Shown here one piece after another: positions 1 through 8,010 of a stretch of DNA of 35,128 nucleotides. The translations under genes were made by a program, and so were the position numbers. The DNA is taken from contig CADECM010000056.1 in the NCBI GenBank assembly GCA_902825845.1, positions 1-35,128 on the forward strand, given 5' to 3'. This DNA comes from an uncultured beta proteobacterium (lineage in GTDB: Bacteria > Pseudomonadota > Gammaproteobacteria > Burkholderiales > SG8-41). Position 1 is the first letter of the stretch; every line of letters starts with the position of its first letter. The notes under the pieces were generated by a model. That model ran no database searches. It saw nothing but the letters and a program-made list of their open reading frames with translations, and was not told the origin of the DNA.

Positions 1-460
1 CAATGGACAATAAGTATTGACAGATAGCGCCCCGGATCAGTACCACACAGCGCTGCGCGCGAGCACCTTCCCACGACCGGAGAGAGAAATCCACGACAAA
101 GCTGTTGCCGTGCATAACCATTTGCCGCGCGGCGGTTCGCAGGCAGTTTCCGGTGAAAGTAGAATCGCGCGCTTGAACAATGCCTCGGCCCGAAGCGCAT
201 TGCATTCAACAGTCCTCGAGCGCCTGCCACGGACTGGCGCGTGTCTTGCGGCGCGAAAACCGGGCAGGCCGCACATTCGGCGTGGACAGTATCGACTTGG
301 GCATTGCATACTTCACCGGCAACAACGCATACGCGCGGCCGGCACGACGAATTGCCGGCACCCGCAATGCTTGCGCGTACCACCACCGCCGTCCACTTAC
401 GTCCGGACCTCATCCGGCCACCGAGAATTTAAAAATAATTAAATAAAAACAGATACTTAC
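1..460. other. Upstream region without a convincing gene
   Basis: Open frames exist on both strands here, but their translations are rich in Arg, His and Pro, have no family resemblance and overlap each other in several frames, as expected for chance ORFs in GC-rich DNA. The last 40 bases become strongly AT-rich and lead straight into the transporter start at 461. A TTGACA hexamer lies at 17-22 but has no good -10 partner. I see no riboswitch-like fold that I can defend, although VUT-family transporters are sometimes riboswitch controlled in other phyla. Confidence 0.5.
445..460 (+). repeat. Dispersed AT-rich motif, copy 1
   Basis: AAAAACAGATACTTAC lies directly against the ATG at 461. The same 16 bases recur exactly at 11381-11396, and close variants occur at 15954-15973, 17111-17126, 26296-26314 and 32008-32026. 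The copy occupies the place where a ribosome binding site would be expected, and no Shine-Dalgarno sequence is visible for the downstream gene. Confidence 0.6.
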
Positions 461-1174
461 ATGAACACCTGCAGCCCATTGCGCGAGTACCAGTACTTTA
501 ACTTTGTGATGGTCGCCTTCGTCACGGTACTGATCTGCTCCAATTTAATTGGGCCAGCGAAGATTGCTCAGATCGAGTTGCCGGTGTGGGGTGTGCTCAC
601 CTTCGGCGCGGGCGTGCTGTTTTTCCCGATCTCCTATGTATTCGGGGATATTCTCACCGAGGTCTACGGATACGCGCGTGCGCGCAAAGTCATCTGGAGC
701 GGATTCGCCGCGCTGGCTTTTGCCTCGATAATGGCCAGCATAGTCGTTGCCCTGCCCCCTGCCCCGTTCTGGAAGCACCAGGCCGCATATGATGTTGCCT
801 TTGGCTCGACCTGGCGCATCGTTCTGGCATCCATGATTGCCTATTTTTGTGGCGAATTCGTCAACTCGATGGTGCTGGCAAAAATGAAAATCATCACCGC
901 AGGCAAGCACCTGTGGAGCCGCACGATAGGTTCCACCATCGCTGGCGAGGCGGTGGATTCCGCACTGTTCTACCCGCTGGCGTTTTACGGCACCGGCATC
1001 ATTCCCAACGACAAACTGCCGCTGGTCATGCTGGCGCAATTTACTCTCAAAGTTGGCGTCGAAGTCGTGTTCACGCCCATCACCTACAAGATCGTGAACT
1101 GGCTCAAGCGAGCGGAACACGAGGACTATTACGACCGCAACACCAACTTCAATCCATTTACACTAAAGGACTGA
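461..1174 (+). CDS. Queuosine precursor transporter (VUT/YhhQ family)
   Basis: This 237-residue polytopic inner-membrane protein belongs to the Vut_1/DUF165 family, whose members import queuosine precursors such as preQ0/preQ1 or queuine for tRNA modification. Visible family features are the N-terminal helix with the SNLIGPAKIAQI-like segment, the GVLFFPISYVFGDILTEVYGY segment around residues 52-72 with its acidic residues, and several further hydrophobic helices. Length is typical of the longer VUT members (about 220-240). The ATG at 461 gives the expected N-terminus, but it has no Shine-Dalgarno sequence and is abutted by the dispersed AT-rich motif. It is monocistronic and converges on tRNA-Pro. 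Family assignment is firm. The exact substrate is inferred from the family. Confidence 0.9.
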   Translation: MNTCSPLREYQYFNFVMVAFVTVLICSNLIGPAKIAQIELPVWGVLTFGAGVLFFPISYVFGDILTEVYGYARARKVIWSGFAALAFASIMASIVVALPPAPFWKHQAAYDVAFGSTWRIVLASMIAYFCGEFVNSMVLAKMKIITAGKHLWSRTIGSTIAGEAVDSALFYPLAFYGTGIIPNDKLPLVMLAQFTLKVGVEVVFTPITYKIVNWLKRAEHEDYYDRNTNFNPFTLKD

Positions 1175-1197
1175 ATCGCGTGTTACCGGTGGGAAAG

Positions 1198-1274
1198 TGG
1201 TCAGGGAGGTGAGATTCGAACTCACGACCTCCTGCTCCCAAAGCAGGCGCGCTACCAGGCTACGCTACACCCTG
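1198..1274 (-). tRNA. tRNA-Pro (anticodon UGG)
   Basis: On the minus strand the sequence folds as a full cloverleaf: D-arm GCGTAGCCTGGTAGCGC, anticodon stem CCTGC/GCAGG around the seven-base loop TTTGGGA (anticodon TGG), T-arm GTGAG-TTCGAAT-CTCAC, discriminator A and an encoded CCA (TGG at 1198-1200 on the plus strand). The acceptor stem CAGGGTG/CTCCCTG has a U-U mismatch at pair 6-67. The other six pairs are Watson-Crick. It converges with the transporter gene, whose stop is 23 bases away. Confidence 0.95.
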
Positions 1275-1438
1275 ACGGAGCCACTATTCTAGCCGATTTG
1301 TGCCGCGGTTTGGAGCGATACTCGATCTTCTGCGGCGCAACGAAAGCGTCGCGCCGAACGCAACTTTGCAACGCCTTGCGCCGCCTGACTGAGGCATAGG
1401 CTGGCGCATACCCCTGCGAAGATCAGCCCGGTTCGCTA

Positions 1439-2392
1439 TCAGGCTGCCGCGCGTGCTGCCTCATTGCGCAACCAGTTGCGGAACGCCCTGACCGGCAGCC
1501 GCTCGTCGGCATGCTCGCTGCAGGCCATGTAGTAACCATCCGGAAGATTGACCGCGAGATTGAAGGGCGCCACCAACTTGCCGGATGCAATATCTTCGGC
1601 AGCCAATACCGGCATGCTGGCAAGCACGCCCACGCCGTCAATGGCGGCCTCGAAGGCAAGCACCGCGTGGCTGAAGTGCGGGCCCTTGTTCATATCCACA
1701 TCAGTGACACCCGCGGCATGCAGCCACCGCGTCCAGAACGGTTCGTTATCGTAGAGTTCGCCAGTATCGTCATGCAACAGCAGATGATGCCGCAGGTCCG
1801 CCGGTTCCTTTAGCGGATGCTCGCCCGTCAGCAGCTTGGGACTGCAAATGGGCGTGATCGAAAGATCGATCAAGCGCTCGATCTTGATTCCCGGCACATG
1901 ACCACGGCCATACAGAATCGCCACCGCCGAATCCGACAGCCACGCCTCAACCGTCGCGCGCTCTGCCACATCGCCCTTGCCGTCCACGCTGATGCGGCGC
2001 ATGCGCGCGGAGATGCGAACGTCAATTTCCGGATGGGCCGCTATAAACCGATGCAACCGCGGCATCAGCCAGCGCGACGCAAACGATGGCGCAGCGCTGA
2101 CCGTAAGCGAGCCTCCGCCCTGCTGGCTGCGCAAATGCGCAACGGCAGCAGCCAGGCAGTCGAATCCTTCACCCAGCTTGGGCAACGCAGCCTTGGCCAC
2201 ATCCGTCAACTCCATGGCGCGGTTGTAGCGCCGGAACAACTGAACACCGAGGTATTCCTCGAGCGTGCGTATCTGGTGGCTTACCGCAGCCGACGTTACG
2301 TTCAACTCAATTGCGGCCTTCTTGACGCTTAAATTGCGGGCGGCAGCCTCGAATGCCTTTAGTGAATTCAGTGGAGGCAGACGTACGGGCAT
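1439..2392 (-). CDS. LysR-type transcriptional regulator, GcvA-like
   Basis: This 317-residue LysR-family regulator has an N-terminal winged helix-turn-helix at about residues 6-65 (PLNSLKAFEAAARNLSVKKA, then SAAVSHQIRTLEEYLGVQLF) and a C-terminal periplasmic-binding-like effector domain from about residue 92. The PLNSLKAFEAAARN opening and the SAAPSFASRWLMPRL segment are typical of the GcvA/AmpR subgroup. AAGGGG lies upstream of the ATG at 2392. It is transcribed alone, with an inverted repeat 51-71 bases upstream that could be its operator. No divergent partner gene is evident, so its target is not predictable from context. Confidence 0.92.
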   Translation of the reverse strand: MPVRLPPLNSLKAFEAAARNLSVKKAAIELNVTSAAVSHQIRTLEEYLGVQLFRRYNRAMELTDVAKAALPKLGEGFDCLAAAVAHLRSQQGGGSLTVSAAPSFASRWLMPRLHRFIAAHPEIDVRISARMRRISVDGKGDVAERATVEAWLSDSAVAILYGRGHVPGIKIERLIDLSITPICSPKLLTGEHPLKEPADLRHHLLLHDDTGELYDNEPFWTRWLHAAGVTDVDMNKGPHFSHAVLAFEAAIDGVGVLASMPVLAAEDIASGKLVAPFNLAVNLPDGYYMACSEHADERLPVRAFRNWLRNEAARAAA

Positions 2393-2442
2393 GGAAGTCC
2401 CCTTGAAAAATTCTAATGCGTTACGCTAGAAGAAGTCTTATG

Positions 2443-2463
2443 GCGCAATGCAACATATTGCGC
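2443..2463. promoter_or_regulatory. Inverted repeat, candidate LysR operator
   Basis: Perfect 7-base arms GCGCAAT and ATTGCGC are separated by seven bases, with the left arm 51 bases upstream of the LysR-type gene's ATG. LysR regulators commonly bind such interrupted dyads near their own promoters, so autoregulation is plausible but inferred. Confidence 0.4.
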
Positions 2464-2561
2464 ACTATTTAGTCTACATCTGAGTAGTAAGTTATTGTTA
2501 TCACTAATTTACTATATATCTGTCACCCGCAACAACTTGATTGCAACCAGGAAAACACACC

Positions 2562-2801
2562 ATGAAGCAGACGCCAGAACGTACAGAAAGTTCAGATTTA
2601 TGTAGAAAAATTGACACTATCTCCATGATTGGGACGCAACGCCAAAAGGTACTGGCTATCGTGAGAAAACTGGAGTGGCTTGCAACGGTCCTGGGATCGG
2701 CAGCCTCGATGCTGGAACCGGCTCGTGATTGTCTGTTGCCCAAATCGCGTCCCAAGGCCTCCATGGGGAAAAGCAACGCCCCGCGCCCCAAGGCGTCGTA
2801 A
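2562..2801 (+). CDS. Possible small basic protein of unknown function
   Basis: This 79-residue frame starts at an ATG preceded by AGGA about ten bases upstream (caggaaaacacaccATG) and ends six bases before the 3' end of the oppositely oriented cheB. The product is Lys/Arg-rich, has no transmembrane helix and has no family resemblance that I recognise. An upstream TTG at 2541 would extend it. It is the only plausible coding content in the 415-base gap between the LysR start and cheB. The AT-rich stretch at 2465-2520 could hold its promoter. It could equally be a chance frame. Confidence 0.25.
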   Translation: MKQTPERTESSDLCRKIDTISMIGTQRQKVLAIVRKLEWLATVLGSAASMLEPARDCLLPKSRPKASMGKSNAPRPKAS

Positions 2802-2807
2802 GGTAGC

Positions 2808-3890
2808 TCAAAGCCTGCCGCTTGATGGTACCTTGTCCATATTGCGCAGGGCCGACAGCACTTCCCCGGCGATTTTTTCCAGCGGCGCCTGTTTTTGCAC
2901 CGCGCCGATTTCGTACGCGGCACGCGGCATGCCGTAAACCACACAGGTTGCCGCATCCTGCCCCAGCGTACATGCTCCGGCTTGCCGCATTTGCAGCAAG
3001 CCAGCGGCACCATCGGCACCCATGCCGCTGAGGATGACACCGACCGCGTCGCTGCCGGCGAGGCGGGCGACAGAACTAAACAGATGGTCGACCGCCGGCC
3101 GATGACCATTCAACAGCGGCTCATCCGATAACACGACTGAGTATCCACTCACGCCCCTGCCCAATTGCAAATGCCTGTTCCCCGGGGCGATGTAGACGTG
3201 GCTGGGATGCAATATATCGCCCTGTTCCGCTTCCTTGACCTTTAGCCCGCACAAGGTGTTCAGCCGCGCCGCAAACAAGCGGGTAAACGGTTGCGGCAGG
3301 TGCTGCACAATCAGCAACGGCGGAATTCCCCGCGGCAGGCCGCATAGCACCGTGGTAATGGCCTCGATTCCGCCAGTCGACGCGCCAAGGGCAATCACGG
3401 CGTTGCCGGCAGCCACGGCCAGTGCAGTTGCCGGCGCGTCGCCGGTGCCCGGCGTCACGTGCAGGCCGCGCCGGGCAATCGCAGGCGCCGAGGCCGCGGC
3501 GATGCGCACCTTGGCCACGATATCAGCTGCGAACATGTCGGCTGCATCGCCCGCTGCGCGGCCCGCGGGTTTGCTTACGAAATCAACAGCGCCCAACTCC
3601 AACGCGCGCAGCGTCGCCCTGCCGCCGGCAACCGTCAGTGTGGACACCATAACCACCGGCATCGGCCTCAGGCGCATGATTTTCTCGAGGAAAGTAAGCC
3701 CATCCATGCGCGGCATTTCGATGTCCAGCAGCACCACGTCAGGCGACAACGCCTTGATCTTTTCGCGCGCGTCGAACGGGTCCTGCGCCGTCGCGGCAAC
3801 CTCCATGTCGGACTCGCCGCGCACAATCTGCGCGATCATGTCGCGCATAACCTGTGAATCATCGACAACGATAACCCGTATCTTCGCCAT
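2808..3890 (-). CDS. cheB: Chemotaxis response regulator protein-glutamate methylesterase CheB
   Basis: CheB demethylates and deamidates MCP glutamyl/glutaminyl residues to drive adaptation. The 360-residue protein has an N-terminal receiver domain with acidic residues D10/D11 and phosphoacceptor D56 (VVLLDIEMPRMDG), a linker, and a methylesterase domain with catalytic Ser171 (ALGASTGG), His197 (VQHLPQPFT) and Asp293 (GMGADGA). I chose the ATG at 3890 (MAKIRVIVVDD). A longer frame to 3953 would run into cheD and adds an unrelated N-terminus. The start lies one base after the cheD stop, which suggests translational coupling. It is the last gene of the chemotaxis operon. Confidence 0.96.
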   Translation of the reverse strand: MAKIRVIVVDDSQVMRDMIAQIVRGESDMEVAATAQDPFDAREKIKALSPDVVLLDIEMPRMDGLTFLEKIMRLRPMPVVMVSTLTVAGGRATLRALELGAVDFVSKPAGRAAGDAADMFAADIVAKVRIAAASAPAIARRGLHVTPGTGDAPATALAVAAGNAVIALGASTGGIEAITTVLCGLPRGIPPLLIVQHLPQPFTRLFAARLNTLCGLKVKEAEQGDILHPSHVYIAPGNRHLQLGRGVSGYSVVLSDEPLLNGHRPAVDHLFSSVARLAGSDAVGVILSGMGADGAAGLLQMRQAGACTLGQDAATCVVYGMPRAAYEIGAVQKQAPLEKIAGEVLSALRNMDKVPSSGRL

Positions 3891-3891
3891 C

Positions 3892-4521
3892 CTATACCCC
3901 GAACAGTTCGATACCGCCGCTGCCAATGCGCTTGCCGGCGATCTCCACCGCATATGCGCGTTCGCGGCTGATCACCGTGTCATTGCGCAGTTGCACAATC
4001 TCCTTCACCAGAACGCGGCCGGTCTCGACAAACATATAGACTTTGCGGGCATGATTCCCGCCCACGTCCTGTGCCCTCAGGGGTATGCGTTCGCGCTCCA
4101 GATACGCCATCGCGAATTTCGAATTGCGCGCACCGACATCCGTCATCCCCGGCAGCACGCGTCCGGCGCCAAACACCTTGGCTTCCAGCCGGCTACGTTG
4201 GGCGCCCATCGACAATAAATTGTTGATCAGCATTTCCATGGCATGTGCGCCATAGCGCGCCGGTTCGCTCAGCAATGTCGCGCTATCCGAACGCTCGGGC
4301 AGCATGAAATGGTTCATGCCGCCGATGCGTGCGATCGGATCCATCAAACAGACCGACACGCAGGAACCCAGCACGGTCACAATGACAATATTGCGTTTGC
4401 TCGCGTAAAGTTCGCCCGGGCCGATCTTCGCGGCGTGAATGCCGAAGTAGCTGTCATAGTAGAGTTCGCGGCTTGCATCGCCGGACGATTTGGCGCCTGT
4501 CGGAAAAGGTGTCTGTGCCAT
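3892..4521 (-). CDS. cheD: Chemoreceptor glutamine deamidase CheD
   Basis: This 209-residue CheD deamidates specific glutamines in MCPs. The catalytic pair is visible as Cys54 in VLGSCVSVC and His71 in GMNHFMLP, and the NSKFAM segment supplies the conserved Thr/Ser-region equivalent. CheD is absent from E. coli but typical of operons of the cheR-cheD-cheB type, matching the order here. AGGA precedes the ATG at 4521. It lies six bases after cheR and one base before cheB. The N-terminal 25 residues before YFGIHAAKIGPGELY are poorly conserved and may be a flexible tail. Confidence 0.95.
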   Translation of the reverse strand: MAQTPFPTGAKSSGDASRELYYDSYFGIHAAKIGPGELYASKRNIVIVTVLGSCVSVCLMDPIARIGGMNHFMLPERSDSATLLSEPARYGAHAMEMLINNLLSMGAQRSRLEAKVFGAGRVLPGMTDVGARNSKFAMAYLERERIPLRAQDVGGNHARKVYMFVETGRVLVKEIVQLRNDTVISRERAYAVEIAGKRIGSGGIELFGV

Positions 4522-4527
4522 TGGGTC

Positions 4528-5352
4528 CTAAGCGGCGCTTTCCGTAACGCGGTAGGTCGTTGCCCCGATGGGTGTAAATAAATCCTTGGCGTGAAAAAAG
4601 GCCTCCGAATGTCCGGCAAACAGCAGGCCATGGGGCTGCTTGAGCAAGGGCACAAAGCGCCGCAGGATCTGGTACTGCGTGTCCTTGTCAAAATAAATCA
4701 TGACATTGCGGCAAAAAATCGCGTCGAACTGTCCTTCAATATTCCACACGGGCTGCACCAGGTTGAGCATGCGAAAACTGATGCATTGCCTGAGCAGCGT
4801 CTTCACTTTCACCCGCCCTTCAAAGGCGCCGCTGCCGTTGAGAAAATAGCGCCGCAGCCGCTCGGGTGACATGCCCTGCACCCGTTCGCGCTCAAACTCG
4901 CCCGCCTCCGCCTGCTGCAGTATTGTGGTGTTGATGTCGGTCGCCAGAATATTCACGGCCGTTGCGTCATCGCCCAGATACTCGTAACAGCTTATCGCCA
5001 CGGAATAGGGTTCCTCCCCCGACGCGCAGCCGCAACTCCAGATGCGCACCGGCCGCGCGGCGTGCGGCAACACCTTCTCGGACAAGATCGAAAAATGGTG
5101 CGCCTCCCGAAAAAAGCTGGTGAGATTGGTGGTCAGCACGTTCACAAAGCGCGTCCATTCGTGCTGTCCGGCCTGATCGAGATATTGCAGATAAGCCGCC
5201 ACGGACGGCAACCGCAGCCGCCGCACTTCGCGCGATAAACGGCTATACACCATCTCCTTGCGCGAATCGCCCAGATGAATGCCGGCGATGCGGTACGCGT
5301 GCATGGAAACGCGGTCGTAGTCTGCCTGCGTAAACCCGAATTCCCGCTCCAT
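4528..5352 (-). CDS. cheR: Chemotaxis protein methyltransferase CheR
   Basis: CheR methylates MCP glutamates using S-adenosylmethionine. The 274-residue protein has the N-terminal helical domain followed by TTNLTSFFRE (residues 74-83) and the SAM-binding WSCGCASGEEPYS (about 105-117), and ends with the conserved FCRNVMIYFD and GLLFAGHSE segments. It is of normal family length. Both MCPs in this window end in an xWxxF pentapeptide, the tether that pentapeptide-dependent CheR enzymes bind through their beta-subdomain, so receptor docking by this CheR is plausible. It sits between cheW and cheD in the operon. Confidence 0.96.
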   Translation of the reverse strand: MEREFGFTQADYDRVSMHAYRIAGIHLGDSRKEMVYSRLSREVRRLRLPSVAAYLQYLDQAGQHEWTRFVNVLTTNLTSFFREAHHFSILSEKVLPHAARPVRIWSCGCASGEEPYSVAISCYEYLGDDATAVNILATDINTTILQQAEAGEFERERVQGMSPERLRRYFLNGSGAFEGRVKVKTLLRQCISFRMLNLVQPVWNIEGQFDAIFCRNVMIYFDKDTQYQILRRFVPLLKQPHGLLFAGHSEAFFHAKDLFTPIGATTYRVTESAA

Positions 5353-5389
5353 GTCAGGGCGCCAAAGTCACGCTGCGCGTGTCGCGCAC

Positions 5390-5881
5390 TTACGCCGAAA
5401 CCTGTTCGATCAACTGCAGATCATCACTGCTCATCAACCGTTGAATGTCCACCACGATCAGCATGCGTTCGTCCATGGTCGCCATGCCCGATATGAATTC
5501 GGTGTTGATGGCCGAGCCGAAGCGCGGTGCCTCGCGTATGCTGTCCACCGGCAACGCGATCACATCGGACACGCTGTCGACCACAATGCCTATCATTTTT
5601 TTGTTTAAATTCAATATGATAACTATGGTCGTTGCATCGTAGCGCGCTTCCGACAGATGAAACTTGATGCGCAAATCGACAATGGGCACGATATTGCCGC
5701 GCAGGTTGATAACGCCCTTGATAAAGTCCGGCGTGTTGGCAATGGCGGTGACGGTATCGTAGCCGCGAATTTCCTGCACGCTGAGAATATCCAGACAATA
5801 TTCCTCCTGCCCCAGCTTGAATGACAGGAATTCCTTCTTTGGCGCGGCACTGGCCGCCTCGTCGGTGCGGGCATCAATCAT
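5390..5881 (-). CDS. cheW: Chemotaxis coupling protein CheW
   Basis: CheW links MCP tips to the kinase CheA. The protein is a single CheW domain of 163 residues with the usual motifs FLSFKLGQEEYCLDILSVQE, the NTPDFIKGVINLRGNIVPI region and IGIVVDSVSDV. I chose the ATG at 5881 because GGGGAG lies about seven bases upstream. A TTG one codon earlier is also open. A short Ala/Glu-rich N-terminal tail of about 17 residues precedes the domain. It lies between cheA and cheR. Confidence 0.95.
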   Translation of the reverse strand: MIDARTDEAASAAPKKEFLSFKLGQEEYCLDILSVQEIRGYDTVTAIANTPDFIKGVINLRGNIVPIVDLRIKFHLSEARYDATTIVIILNLNKKMIGIVVDSVSDVIALPVDSIREAPRFGSAINTEFISGMATMDERMLIVVDIQRLMSSDDLQLIEQVSA

Positions 5882-5942
5882 CAATAGCTCCCCGGGAAAA
5901 TCGAATCAATTTCTGCATGGCACCGCGATCCGAGGGCAGACG

Positions 5943-7988
5943 TCAAACTGCTACCACGCTGCTGTCGCGTGGCGCAGCCGCAGCGTCCGACAACATGCGG
6001 CCCGACATCGGCCTGATGTTGGCGCGCTGTTTGACGATCTCGGTTACATCAAGAATCAGCGCAACCCGGCCGTCCCCGAGTATTGAAGCGCCCGCCATAA
6101 ACTCGACTTTGCGGTAATTCGCTTCCAGACTCTTGATCACCACCTGATCCTGCCCCAACAAATCGTCAACCTGCAGCGCTATCGCGCGGCCCTCCGCTTC
6201 CAGCACAACCAGCACCGGCTGCGTTGACTGCACCGCGCCCTTCAACGCGCACAAGTCACTCAGTTTGAGCACGGGGATGTATTCGCCTCTCAGGTGCAGC
6301 ACCTGACCCTGGCCCACCACCGATTGCAGCTGCACCGCCGATACCTGCAGACATTCGCGAATGAAGGTGATCGGGATGATATAGCGCTCGCCCGATACAC
6401 CGACGATCATGCCGTCGACGATGGCCAGCGTCAGCGGCAGATTAATGGTGAATGCGGTCCCTTGACCCAGCCGGGAGGCGATTTCCAGCGAGCCGCCCAG
6501 CTTGCGCACGTTCTGGCTCACCACGTCGAGGCCCACGCCTCTTCCCGACAGATTGCTGACTTCCCGCGCGGTGGAAAAGCCCGGGCTCAACAGCAGCGCA
6601 TGCGTGGCCGCCTCATCCAGTTCTGCGTCGGCCGTGGCGGCGTCCAGCAGTCCCGTTTCGAGCGCGCGCTGTCTGACTCTTTTTGCATCAATGCCGCGGC
6701 CGTCGTCGCTGACGGTAATCACGAAACGGCCACCGCGATGCTCCGCATGCAGCGACAGCGAGCCTTTCGCGGATTTGCCTGCCGCCAAACGTTCGGCGGG
6801 CAGTTCAATGCCATGGTCGAGCGCATTGCGCACCAGGTGCGTCAGCGGATCGACCAGCTGCTCGATGACGCTCTTGTCGAGTTCGGCCTGTTCGCCGGAC
6901 AATTTCAACTCAATGGCCTTGCCCAATTGCAGACCGAGATCCCGTACCAGGCGCGGAAAACGCCCGAACACATGACTGACCGGCATCATGCGAATCGCCA
7001 GCACGCGTTCCTGTATATCCTGCACATTGCGTTCCAACTGGGCAAAAACCGAGACCGCACGCGCATCCTTGATGGCATCCAGATGCTGCATGGATTGCTT
7101 GAGCATGGTGTGGGTGATGACCAGTTCGCCCACCAGATTGACCAGATCATCAATCTTGTCGGTGCGCACATGCATGGTAATCAGATTGGCGTCGCGCCGC
7201 GCCGCCGACGCGGCCTCGGCGCGCGGCACGCCTTCCTCCTGCGGCGTTTCGGCGCTTCGCACCTCGGTTTCACGCACGTGCTCGATTTCCAGCGCACACG
7301 AATTCGACACCCAGTCGAATACGTCGCGTATATCGTTTGCAGAGGCTGACGTCTCCAGCGCTATGCGCCAGGCCAGATAACACGTGGTGGGATCGAAGGC
7401 ATCCAGACTGGGCAGCGCCGAAAGATCAGCCGTACTTGTGATCACGCCCAATTGCGCCAATTCATCAATAAAGCGCGCCGGATCGTTGCCGCTGTGAAAA
7501 AAATCCCGTGCCGGCCGGAAGACGATGACGTATTTTTGCCTGGTTCCGCCATCGGCTGCAGTGTCCGTAACGGCCCTGCTTGCAGCAGCATCCCCACCGC
7601 CGCGTTGCAACAGCAATTGCAGTTTCCGCACCAGTTCCACGCCGGACGCAGCCTCGACCGGCTCCTTGGCTTCCGCCGCCAGCAGCCAGTTGCGCAGGCA
7701 ATCGACGCCGCGCAACAGCACATTGGTCAGTTCCGCCGTGGCGCTCATAAGGCCCTGGCGCATGCGGTCCAGCACCGACTCCATCTCATGCGCCAATTCG
7801 GCAATCACGCCAAATCCCAGGCTTCCGGCCGAGCCCTTCAACGAATGAATAGTGCGAAAAATCGCGTCCATGACACCTTTGTCATGTCCGACCTGCTCGA
7901 TGTCCAGCAGTTGCTGTTCCACATGGTTAAGCCCTTCCAGGCTTTCCGCGAAGAAGGTCGCGTGAAAACGGGAAAGATCCAGGCTCAT
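5943..7988 (-). CDS. cheA: Chemotaxis histidine kinase CheA
   Basis: CheA (681 residues) is the cytoplasmic kinase that phosphorylates CheY and CheB. The P1/Hpt domain carries His48 in IHSLKGSAGSLGF. A P2-like domain follows at about residues 150-250 (the FRPARDFFHSGNDP segment). After that come P3 dimerisation, the ATPase with N-box HLVRNALDHGIE and G-boxes DDGRGID and GRGVGLDVV, and the C-terminal CheW-like P5. I took the ATG at 7988 (MSLDLSRFHATFF) rather than the frame opening at 8063, because the latter overlaps the MCP gene and adds a non-conserved 25-residue segment. All catalytic motifs appear intact. Confidence 0.96.
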   Translation of the reverse strand: MSLDLSRFHATFFAESLEGLNHVEQQLLDIEQVGHDKGVMDAIFRTIHSLKGSAGSLGFGVIAELAHEMESVLDRMRQGLMSATAELTNVLLRGVDCLRNWLLAAEAKEPVEAASGVELVRKLQLLLQRGGGDAAASRAVTDTAADGGTRQKYVIVFRPARDFFHSGNDPARFIDELAQLGVITSTADLSALPSLDAFDPTTCYLAWRIALETSASANDIRDVFDWVSNSCALEIEHVRETEVRSAETPQEEGVPRAEAASAARRDANLITMHVRTDKIDDLVNLVGELVITHTMLKQSMQHLDAIKDARAVSVFAQLERNVQDIQERVLAIRMMPVSHVFGRFPRLVRDLGLQLGKAIELKLSGEQAELDKSVIEQLVDPLTHLVRNALDHGIELPAERLAAGKSAKGSLSLHAEHRGGRFVITVSDDGRGIDAKRVRQRALETGLLDAATADAELDEAATHALLLSPGFSTAREVSNLSGRGVGLDVVSQNVRKLGGSLEIASRLGQGTAFTINLPLTLAIVDGMIVGVSGERYIIPITFIRECLQVSAVQLQSVVGQGQVLHLRGEYIPVLKLSDLCALKGAVQSTQPVLVVLEAEGRAIALQVDDLLGQDQVVIKSLEANYRKVEFMAGASILGDGRVALILDVTEIVKQRANIRPMSGRMLSDAAAAPRDSSVVAV

Positions 7989-8010
7989 GATCGGTACTTC
8001 GTCACTGCCA

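Noticed and set aside
17..442. A 141-residue frame upstream of the transporter
   Set aside because: Its composition (Arg, His, Pro rich), overlapping alternative frames on both strands and lack of any family motif indicate a chance ORF.
2504..3109. A 201-residue frame overlapping the 3' half of cheB on the same strand
   Set aside because: It is a shadow frame of cheB, which has intact catalytic residues in its own frame.
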